Assembly (NCBI GenBank): GCA_034180005.1
Contig: JAXFPC010000017.1
Span: 1-6,258 of the forward strand
Source of the DNA: JAXFPC01 sp034180005
Lineage (GTDB): Bacteria; Bacillota; Negativicutes; Acidaminococcales; Acidaminococcaceae
Direction of reading: 5' to 3'
Length of the DNA stretch: 6,258 bases
Shown here one piece after another: positions 1 through 4,693 of the stretch. Both the position numbers and the translations under genes were made by a program. Position 1 is the first letter of the stretch. Every line of letters begins with the position of its first letter. The notes under the pieces are model-generated. The model was not told the origin of the DNA and made no database searches. It saw nothing but the letters and a program-made list of their open reading frames with translations.

Positions 1-51
<51 letters not shown>

Positions 52-55
52 ATTT

Positions 56-140
56 TGGTGGATGGGGTTGGATTCGAACCAACGAAGCGAAACGCGGCAG
101 ATTTACAGTCTGCTCCCTTTAGCCACTCGGGAACCCATCC
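56..140 (-). tRNA. tRNA-Tyr (GTA)
   Basis: This is a complete 85-nt class II tRNA including an encoded 3' CCA (56-58). The acceptor strands GGATGGG (134-140) and CCCATCC (60-66) pair fully, and the discriminator base is A. The anticodon GTA is at 104-106, giving tyrosine. A long variable arm follows the anticodon stem, as expected for bacterial tRNA-Tyr, and the T arm shows GTTGG-TTCGAAT-CCAAC. It is the first gene of a tRNA pair driven by the promoter at 156-184, with a 5' leader of only about 9 nt. Confidence 0.96.
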
Positions 141-155
141 GTAGATAACAAAGTT

Positions 156-184
156 ATTATATTACAAACAGCCGATTAAGTCAA
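156..184 (-). promoter_or_regulatory. Promoter of the tRNA-Tyr/tRNA-fMet unit
   Basis: Read on the minus strand there is a -35 TTGACT (179-184), a 17-nt spacer and a perfect -10 TATAAT (156-161). This is a near-consensus housekeeping sigma promoter. The predicted start lies near 149, about 9 nt before the tRNA-Tyr 5' end. It lies between the methyltransferase stop (206) and the tRNAs, so the tRNAs have their own promoter. Confidence 0.85.
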
Positions 185-205
185 CTGTTTTTTATTTACA
201 GACTC

Positions 206-994
206 TCACTTATGTCGCCTGCAGCGCAAAATCTCGTACATAATCACACCGGAAGCAACAGCCACATTGAGCGATTCCGCTCTGCCCACCATGGGAATAA
301 AAATCTTTTCGTCAGCCTGCTCCAATAAAGCCTCACTGACTCCGTTTGCTTCGTTACCGACAACAACAGCCACGCGCCCAGAAAAATTCACAGTATAAAT
401 GTCTCCGGCATCTTTTAAGCTTGTTGCCAAAACTTTATATCCGACATCATGCATCTTACTCACAGCCTGGTTTGCATCCATACCGGTTATAAGCGGAAGA
501 TGAAATGTTGACCCCATGGACGCCCTCACTGTTTTAGGTGCAAAAATATCCGCGCTTCCCTCCAACAGAACAAGTCCGCCCATCCCTGTCGCATCGGCAG
601 TGCGTAATATGGTGCCAACATTTCCGGGATCGCTCACCCGATCCAACACTATAAGCGGCGCACCTACAGCGAGCAGACTTACGAAATCGAATTTCGGAAT
701 GCGGCAGACAGCTATTATACCTTGCGGAGACTCCGTGTCCGACATCTTACGAAAGACGCCTTCCGACACACACACCAGTTCCGTTCCCGCGGCAGCAGCC
801 TGTTCAAGAACCATGCGCGTGCGTTCATCTGAGATTTCCGTGTAAAAAATGCTTTTGATCAGGTTGCTGCCAACAGCTTCCTCCACCGTCCGCAAACCTT
901 CAGCTAAAAATAAATTTCTGCTTAAACGATATTTTTTCTGCTTAAGTTCCGCAGCAGCTTTTACCAAGGGATTTTGTACACTGGTTATCGTCAT
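206..994 (-). CDS. SpoU/TrmH-family 23S rRNA 2'-O-ribose methyltransferase (YsgA/RlmP-like)
   Basis: The 262-aa protein is predicted to transfer a methyl group from S-adenosylmethionine to a ribose 2'-OH in rRNA; it would be cytoplasmic. Residues 1 to about 100 resemble the L30e-like substrate-binding domain of this family, and about 112-258 form the knotted SPOUT catalytic domain. Motif 1 is at 118-134 (DPGNVGTILRTADA, with N125 and R131). Motif 2 is at 211-221 (VVGNEANGVSE). Motif 3 is at 233-254 (IPM...ESLNVAVASGV). The length is normal for the family. The ATG at 992-994 has AGGAGG at 1005-1010 with 10-nt spacing. In Bacillus subtilis a homologue, YsgA (RlmP, reported to make Gm2553 in 23S rRNA), lies downstream of the infC operon and next to pheST. 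Here tRNAs follow instead. The exact target nucleotide cannot be read from sequence, so no symbol is given. An intrinsic terminator separates it from rplT, and no good promoter is visible in the gap. Confidence 0.92.
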   Translation of the reverse strand: MTITSVQNPLVKAAAELKQKKYRLSRNLFLAEGLRTVEEAVGSNLIKSIFYTEISDERTRMVLEQAAAAGTELVCVSEGVFRKMSDTESPQGIIAVCRIPKFDFVSLLAVGAPLIVLDRVSDPGNVGTILRTADATGMGGLVLLEGSADIFAPKTVRASMGSTFHLPLITGMDANQAVSKMHDVGYKVLATSLKDAGDIYTVNFSGRVAVVVGNEANGVSEALLEQADEKIFIPMVGRAESLNVAVASGVIMYEILRCRRHK

Positions 995-1030
995 ACGGCA
1001 CTTGCCTCCTATGCCTTGTCATTTGCATAC

Positions 1031-1067
1031 GAAAAAGAAGAAGTCTGCCCCGAAAACGGAACAGACT
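1031..1067 (-). terminator. Intrinsic terminator after rplT
   Basis: On the minus strand an 11-bp stem (AGTCTGTTCCG at 1057-1067 with CGGGGCAGACT at 1042-1052, including two G-T pairs) closes a TTTT loop. It is followed by the T-rich run TCTTCTTTTTC (1031-1041). It begins 13 nt after the rplT stop codon and ends the thrS-infC-rpmI-rplT unit, or attenuates read-through into the methyltransferase gene. Confidence 0.88.
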
Positions 1068-1080
1068 CACCATGTCATTA

Positions 1081-1434
1081 TCAAAGAGCAGCCTTGGCGG
1101 CCTCCACCAATTTAGCAAATGCTGCCGCATCGTTGATGGCCATATCTGCCATAACCTTACGATCCATTGCAATACCTGCTTTAGTCAAACCGCAGATGAA
1201 ACGGCTGTAGCTCATGCCGTTGGCGCGAGTAGCCGCATTGATACGAGCAATCCAAAGACGACGGAACTCGCGTTTCTTTGCGCGACGGTCACGACGTGCA
1301 TAGAACAGACCCTTCATAACTGTTTCATTAGCTTTTTTAAATTGTTTGCTCTTTGCTCCGCGATAGCCTTTAGCCAACGCTAAAATATGTTTATGACGAC
1401 GATGAGCGGTAACGCCCACTTTAATTCTTGCCAT
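1081..1434 (-). CDS. rplT: 50S ribosomal protein L20
   Basis: This 117-aa protein is L20, a 23S rRNA-binding protein needed early in large-subunit assembly. The basic N-terminal half carries the family signature (HRRHKHILALAKGYRGAKSK), and the C-terminal half has LWIARINAATRANGMSYSRF and an alanine-rich end (FAKLVEAAKAAL). The length is standard. The ATG at 1432-1434 follows a strong AAGGAGGAG site at about 1442-1450. The gene lies 23 nt after rpmI and is the last of the infC-rpmI-rplT group. In B. subtilis L20 represses its own operon by acting on the infC leader; the leader seen at 2206-2310 here suggests the same loop. Confidence 0.98.
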   Translation of the reverse strand: MARIKVGVTAHRRHKHILALAKGYRGAKSKQFKKANETVMKGLFYARRDRRAKKREFRRLWIARINAATRANGMSYSRFICGLTKAGIAMDRKVMADMAINDAAAFAKLVEAAKAAL

Positions 1435-1457
1435 TTTAAATCTCCTCCTTCAATCGA

Positions 1458-1655
1458 TTATGCATAAGGGAGCATCTTAACAACATGCTCTTTATCGCTC
1501 TTATGAACCAACGCTGCTTTACGCAGATTTCTCTTACGTGCTGGAGATTTATGTTCAAGAATGTGGCTCTTGAAGTTTTTAAAATGTTTGAACTCTCCTG
1601 TGGCAGTTTTCTTAAAGCGCTTTGCAGCGGCTCTGCGTGTTTTCATCTTAGGCAT
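1458..1655 (-). CDS. rpmI: 50S ribosomal protein L35
   Basis: This 65-aa, very basic protein is L35 of the large ribosomal subunit. It starts with the family hallmark MPKMKTRRAAAKRFK and contains HILEHKSPARKRNLRKAALV in the second half. The length is typical. The ATG at 1653-1655 follows GAGGAGGAA (about 1662-1670). It lies 17 nt after the infC stop and 23 nt before rplT, so it is translated from the same operon mRNA. Confidence 0.98.
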   Translation of the reverse strand: MPKMKTRRAAAKRFKKTATGEFKHFKNFKSHILEHKSPARKRNLRKAALVHKSDKEHVVKMLPYA

Positions 1656-1672
1656 TGTAAATTCCTCCTCTA

Positions 1673-2191
1673 TTACTTGGCCTGTTTAGGCGCAACGATC
1701 ATAATCATGTTCTTGCCTTCAAGTTTAGGCACTCTTTCAACGACGGCCATATCTTGCAGCTGCTCTGCCATTTTTTTCAACAGAACCTCTCCCAATTCAG
1801 GATGCGTGAGCTCACGGCCGCGGAACATAATCGTTACCTTTACTTTGTCCCCGTCTTCCAGGAAGCGCACCGCATTTTTTAACTTAACGTTAAAATCGTG
1901 ATCCTCTATACCCGGACGCAGCTTAACTTCTTTGATATCGAAGGTCTTTTGTTTCTTGCGAGCCTCTTTATCCCGTTTTTGCTGCTCGTAACGATACTTG
2001 CCATAATCCATTATCCGGCACACAGGCGGCTTTGCCGTAGGAGCGATCTCTACCAGATCCAAATGATTTTCAGCTGCAAGCTTTAATGCATCACGACCCG
2101 ACATGATACCTAACTGTTGTCCTTCGCTGCCGACAACACGAACCTCTCGTGCGCGAATTTCTTCATTGATACGCAAGCTTTCCTTACTTAT
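1673..2191 (-). CDS. infC: Translation initiation factor IF-3, probable AUA start
   Basis: IF-3 binds the 30S subunit, keeps it apart from 50S and checks initiator tRNA-start codon pairing. The N-terminal domain (INEEIRAREVRVV ... QLGIM) leads through KPPVCRIMDYGKYRYEQQ and a lysine-rich linker (KEARKKQK) into the C-terminal domain (LRPGIEDHDFNVKL ... FRGRELTHPELG). I place the start at ATA (2189-2191), giving 172 aa. The only strong ribosome binding site, GGAGG at 2201-2205, is 9 nt from it. The reading frame is open upstream only to a TGA at 2198-2200. A TTG at 2174-2176 (167 aa) is 24 nt from that site, which is too far. An ATT at 2195-2197 is in frame but only 3 nt away; it would give MVISK, resembling the MIISK start of B. 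subtilis IF-3. IF-3 itself discriminates against such start codons, which gives autoregulation in E. coli. The gene is first in infC-rpmI-rplT, behind an attenuator. Product certain; start less so. Confidence 0.97.
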   Translation of the reverse strand: MSKESLRINEEIRAREVRVVGSEGQQLGIMSGRDALKLAAENHLDLVEIAPTAKPPVCRIMDYGKYRYEQQKRDKEARKKQKTFDIKEVKLRPGIEDHDFNVKLKNAVRFLEDGDKVKVTIMFRGRELTHPELGEVLLKKMAEQLQDMAVVERVPKLEGKNMIMIVAPKQAK

Positions 2192-2200
2192 AACAATTCA

Positions 2201-2205
2201 CCTCC
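2201..2205 (-). promoter_or_regulatory. Ribosome binding site of infC that decides its start
   Basis: The minus-strand GGAGG, extended to GGAGGTGA down to 2198, is fully complementary to the 16S 3' end. It is 9 nt from the in-frame ATA at 2189-2191, 3 nt from ATT at 2195-2197, and 24 nt from TTG at 2174-2176. Spacing therefore favours the ATA. The site sits immediately after the leader terminator T-tract. Confidence 0.85.
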
Positions 2206-2237
2206 AAATAAAAAGCGGGCAGACAAAATCCACCCGC
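2206..2237 (-). terminator. Attenuator terminator in the infC leader
   Basis: On the minus strand the hairpin at 2215-2237 has a GCGGG/CCCGC base and continues through G-T, G-C and A-T pairs to a TTT loop (10 pairs, three of them G-T). It is followed by TTTTTATTT (2206-2214). It lies between the promoter at 2313-2341 and the infC ribosome binding site. It must therefore be bypassed for infC, rpmI and rplT to be expressed, whether from that promoter or by read-through from thrS. Confidence 0.88.
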
Positions 2238-2310
2238 GTAAAAACATATCCGACCCTGTCGAGCTGCTGCTGCAAGGTGAGAAACGAGTGGTTTCTGCTT
2301 CATTACCTTG
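2211..2310 (-). promoter_or_regulatory. Untranslated infC leader, L20-leader-like attenuator
   Basis: Read on the minus strand, the leader folds as an outer stem CAAGGT/ACCTTG (2305-2310 with 2273-2278). It encloses a hairpin AGAAAC-CACTC-GTTTCT (2280-2296), then a small CGAC-AGG-GTCG hairpin, then the terminator. The loop strand CCACTCG (2285-2291) can instead pair with CGGGTGG of the terminator's 5' arm (2230-2236) over 7 bp including one G-T pair, so it is a candidate antiterminator. In B. subtilis the infC-rpmI-rplT operon is repressed by L20 stabilising a leader structure that lets the terminator form. The same position and logic here support an L20-type leader. The predicted transcription start falls near 2306, so part of the outer stem may not be transcribed. 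Assignment to the known family is inference from layout, not from an alignment. Confidence 0.7.
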
Positions 2311-2312
2311 TA

Positions 2313-2341
2313 ATGTTAACACAGCGACACTGATATGTCAA
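2313..2341 (-). promoter_or_regulatory. Internal promoter of infC-rpmI-rplT
   Basis: The minus strand shows a perfect -35 TTGACA (2336-2341), a 17-nt spacer and a -10 TAACAT (2313-2318) preceded by TGT, an extended -10. It starts 3 nt after the thrS stop codon. The infC group can therefore be transcribed independently of thrS and of the T-box. Confidence 0.82.
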
Positions 2342-2344
2342 CTT

Positions 2345-4255
2345 TTATTTTTTCTCGGCAATCTCCGTACCGAGCATGGCTATAAATTCTTCAATACCCA
2401 TAGCTCCGATATCACCCTCGCCGCGCCGACGTACATTGACAGTTCCGGCTTCAACTTCCTTATCGCCGATAACCAGCGTATACGGAACCTTTTTGATTTG
2501 CGCTTCACGTATCTTGTAACCCAATTTTTCGTTACGATCATCCAGTTCAGCTCGCAGACCCAATTCAAAAAGACGATCGGACAGCTTCTTGGCATAATCT
2601 CTCTGCTTATCAGTAATAGGTAATATCTTTACCTGAACCGGCGCAAGCCATGCTGGGAACGCTCCGGCGTAATGTTCGATCAGGATTCCGATGAATCTTT
2701 CAATGGAACCGTAAACTACTCTGTGAATCATTACGGGACGATGTTTAAGACCATCCTCTCCGGTATAAGTCAACTCAAAACGCTCCGGCAACTGCATATC
2801 AAGCTGAATAGTGCCGCACTGCCATGTACGTCCTATGGAATCCTCCAGATGAAAATCTATCTTAGGTCCGTAGAAAGCACCGTCACCTTCGTTAATTATG
2901 TATTCCAATCCGAAATCTTCCATGGCAGCCTTTAAAGCGTTCGTAGTTCTCTCCCAAGTTGCTTCGCTTCCCATAGCGTTCTCCGGTTTGGTAGAAAGTT
3001 CGGCATGATATTTCAACCCGAAGGTTCCGTAAACTTCGTCAAATAAACGAATAACGTTTTGAATCTCATCCTTAATCTGATCTTCCGTCATGAAAATGTG
3101 CGCATCATCCTGGGTAAAGCAACGTACTCTAAACAAACCGTGCAAAGCTCCGCTGAGTTCGTGACGATGCACCACGCCCAGCTCGCCCGCTCTGATAGGC
3201 AGCTCCCTGTAAGAATGTGGATGCTGTTTATAGACAAGCATACCGCCGGGACAATTCATCGGTTTGATGGCGTAATCAAGATCGTCTATTTGAGTAAAGT
3301 ACATGTTTTCTTTATAGTGATACCAGTGCCCTGACGTTTCCCACAGTTTACGTGAAAGAATCATCGGCGTTTTAATTTCCTGATAACCGTAGCGACGGTG
3401 CACCTGACGCCAGTAATTGATCAGCTCGTTGCGGATAACCATGCCGTTGGGCATAAAGAACGGAAACCCGGGCCCTTCCTCCATAAGAGCAAAGAGATCA
3501 AGTTCCTTCCCCAATTTACGGTGATCGCGTTTTGCTGCTTCCTCCAACATATGCAGATAGGCATCCAATTCTTCTTTAGACGCAAAAGCCGTTCCGTAAA
3601 TGCGCTGCAACATTTTATTTTTTTCATTACCGCGCCAATATGCTCCGGCAATACTTTGCAGCTTAAATGCCTTAATTCTTCCGGTGGAAGGACAATGAGG
3701 TCCGGAGCACAAGTCGGTAAAATCGCCCTGAGTATAAATGCTGATAACTGCATCCTCAGGAAGATCGTTGATCAATTCAACTTTATATTTTTCTTCTTTG
3801 GCTGTAAACATCGCCAAAGCTTCTTTGCGTGAAAGAACGGAACGCTGTAAAGGAATATTCTCCTTGATGATTTTGGTCATTTCTTTTTCGATAGCTTGCA
3901 AATCTTCAGGTGTAAAAACATGGTCGCTGTCAAGGTCGTAATAAAAGCCGTTGGCTATAGCCGGTCCGATAGCAAACTTAACATCCGGGAACAGATGTGT
4001 TATAGCCTGAGCCATAACGTGCGCTGCTGTATGTCGAATGGCATGCAAGCCTTCAGCGGTTTCCGGCATAATGAATTCAACCTCGGCGTCATGTTCCAAA
4101 ATCTCTCCCAAGTCTCTGTTGACACCGTCTACAACAGCCAACAAAGCTTGTTTTCCCAATTTTTGATTTAATCCCTTGGCTATTTCCAACAAAGAAACTC
4201 CGGCAGCGTACTCTTTGATACTGCCATCTTTCAATTTGATTTTAATATCCGCCAT
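2345..4255 (-). CDS. thrS: Threonyl-tRNA synthetase
   Basis: This class II synthetase attaches threonine to tRNA-Thr. The 636-aa protein has the full domain set. Residues 1 to about 63 are the TGS domain. About 65-230 are the editing domain, which clears mischarged serine; H75, H79, C183 and H187 match its H..H / C..H site. The catalytic core is at about 245-535, with zinc ligands C335 (PMNC), H386 (DDAH) and H511, motif 2 around HRHE...FRVR (363-378) and motif 3 GSIERFIGILIEH (516-528). The anticodon-binding domain is at about 540-636. I chose the ATG at 4253-4255 because AGGAGG (4265-4270) is 9 nt upstream. An ATG at 4283-4285 would add ten residues, but it lies upstream of that site, in the leader. 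The gene is preceded by a threonine T-box. No terminator follows the stop, so transcripts may continue into infC. Confidence 0.98.
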   Translation of the reverse strand: MADIKIKLKDGSIKEYAAGVSLLEIAKGLNQKLGKQALLAVVDGVNRDLGEILEHDAEVEFIMPETAEGLHAIRHTAAHVMAQAITHLFPDVKFAIGPAIANGFYYDLDSDHVFTPEDLQAIEKEMTKIIKENIPLQRSVLSRKEALAMFTAKEEKYKVELINDLPEDAVISIYTQGDFTDLCSGPHCPSTGRIKAFKLQSIAGAYWRGNEKNKMLQRIYGTAFASKEELDAYLHMLEEAAKRDHRKLGKELDLFALMEEGPGFPFFMPNGMVIRNELINYWRQVHRRYGYQEIKTPMILSRKLWETSGHWYHYKENMYFTQIDDLDYAIKPMNCPGGMLVYKQHPHSYRELPIRAGELGVVHRHELSGALHGLFRVRCFTQDDAHIFMTEDQIKDEIQNVIRLFDEVYGTFGLKYHAELSTKPENAMGSEATWERTTNALKAAMEDFGLEYIINEGDGAFYGPKIDFHLEDSIGRTWQCGTIQLDMQLPERFELTYTGEDGLKHRPVMIHRVVYGSIERFIGILIEHYAGAFPAWLAPVQVKILPITDKQRDYAKKLSDRLFELGLRAELDDRNEKLGYKIREAQIKKVPYTLVIGDKEVEAGTVNVRRRGEGDIGAMGIEEFIAMLGTEIAEKK

Positions 4256-4298
4256 TTTTCTGAACCTCCTGTAATTTAAATACATCGCTACATCGCTG

Positions 4299-4338
4299 AA
4301 AAAAATAAAACTCCAATCCCCATAAAAGGGACGGAGTT
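4299..4338 (-). terminator. T-box regulated terminator of thrS
   Basis: On the minus strand AACTCC (4333-4338) pairs with GGAGTT (4309-4314), with an inner CCC/GGG pairing across a small asymmetric loop. TTATTTTTTT follows. The 5' arm contains CCGTCCCT (4327-4334), which can alternatively pair with the AGGG/CGG parts of the T-box sequence to form the antiterminator. The two structures are mutually exclusive. Confidence 0.9.
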
Positions 4339-4546
4339 ATCCGCGGTTCCACCCTAATTGGCCTTTTACAGCCCACTCGGTACCGTTAACGCCGGTTTAC
4401 GAACTGGCATACTCGCAAAGCTTTCCGCAGTCGGTTTGAAGGTGGTATACTTATTACTTTATCCGGCTGCTCTCAGCCGCGGCAGCATTTTCTGTAGGAC
4501 TAGTCAACAGTACTTCCTTCGCATTACCTGTAACATATATCGTTAG
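4299..4546 (-). promoter_or_regulatory. T-box riboswitch, threonine-specific (ACC specifier)
   Basis: This leader RNA senses uncharged tRNA-Thr and then allows transcription into thrS. Stem I is closed by GAAGG (4516-4520) with CCTTC (4438-4442). Next to the closing stem the 5' side has AGTA (4511-4514), the usual S-turn motif, and the 3' side has the specifier ACC (4444-4446) followed by the expected purine A. ACC is a threonine codon, read by a tRNA with anticodon GGT. Further conserved elements are GCTGAGAGCAGC near 4466-4477 in upper Stem I and the T-box proper AGGGTGGAACCGCGG (4341-4355). In the T-box proper, TGGA (4348-4351) is the bulge that would pair with a tRNA end UCCA. The 3' end is the terminator/antiterminator switch. 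The 5' limit is estimated from the promoter. Confidence 0.95.
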
Positions 4547-4552
4547 TATCTG

Positions 4553-4580
4553 ATTATAGCACACCTTTCATACTTGTCAA
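4553..4580 (-). promoter_or_regulatory. Promoter of the thrS T-box leader
   Basis: On the minus strand there is a perfect -35 TTGACA (4575-4580), a 16-nt spacer and a perfect -10 TATAAT (4553-4558) with an upstream TGC (extended -10). The predicted start is near 4546. It is a strong promoter, as expected where control is exerted later by attenuation. Confidence 0.9.
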
Positions 4581-4588
4581 GCATATAC

Positions 4589-4617
4589 TGGAAAAATTTC
4601 ACTGTTTTTAGTATAAT
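4589..4617 (+). promoter_or_regulatory. Probable promoter of the DUF4127 gene, overlapping a palindrome
   Basis: The plus strand carries TGGAAA (4589-4594, four of six matches to the -35 consensus), a 17-nt spacer and a perfect TATAAT (4612-4617). The predicted start is near 4624, giving a leader of about 70 nt. The -10 lies inside a perfect 14-bp palindrome, GTATAATATTATAC (4611-4624). The -35 is 8 bp from the -35 of the divergent thrS promoter. The rest of the gap, 4625-4678, is AT-rich and shows nothing else I can name. Confidence 0.55.
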
Positions 4618-4678
4618 ATTATACCTGCAACGTATTGAGAAAATTCATCATATTAAAATTTTTTACGCGTATTTTATT

Positions 4679-4684
4679 AAGGAG
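4679..4684 (+). promoter_or_regulatory. Ribosome binding site of the DUF4127 gene
   Basis: AAGGAG is 9 nt upstream of the TTG at 4694-4696. It decides the TTG start. The next in-frame ATG (4718-4720) would be 33 nt away and would remove the positively charged start of the signal peptide. Confidence 0.8.
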
Positions 4685-4693
4685 CTGTTCACC

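Noticed and set aside
181..206. Possible hairpin between the methyltransferase stop and the tRNA promoter (minus-strand AGTCTGT ... ACAGTTGACT)
   Set aside because: The pairing is short and interrupted, its 3' arm is the tRNA promoter -35, and no T-tract follows, so I do not call it a terminator.
1066..1078. The 13-mer ACTCACCATGTCA occurs here and again near 5018-5030
   Set aside because: One copy is in the rplT-methyltransferase gap and the other is inside the DUF4127 coding frame. There is no shared flank or repeat structure, so chance is the best explanation.
1485..1901. Plus-strand open reading frame of 138 codons opposite rpmI and infC
   Set aside because: It is antisense to two certain genes, has no ribosome binding site of note and no family resemblance.
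2261..2273. Short GCA trinucleotide repeat in the infC leader (minus-strand GCAGCAGCAGCTC)
   Set aside because: Only three units; it is too short to call a functional repeat and is explained as part of the structured leader.
2117..2623. Plus-strand open reading frame of 168 codons across the infC leader and the thrS 3' end
   Set aside because: It is antisense to thrS and infC, crosses the promoter and terminator of the infC leader, and encodes no recognisable domain. It is a shadow of the real genes.
3398..3832. Plus-strand open reading frame of 144 codons inside thrS
   Set aside because: It lies entirely antisense to the conserved catalytic and editing regions of thrS, and its product has low-complexity, cysteine- and phenylalanine-rich stretches typical of a shadow frame.
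4256..4285. N-terminal extension of thrS to the upstream ATG at 4283-4285
   Set aside because: The extension would overlap the strong AGGAGG at 4265-4270 that belongs to the ATG at 4253-4255. The added residues (YLNYRRFRK) are unlike ThrRS N-termini, and MADIKIKLKDG is the normal TGS-domain beginning.
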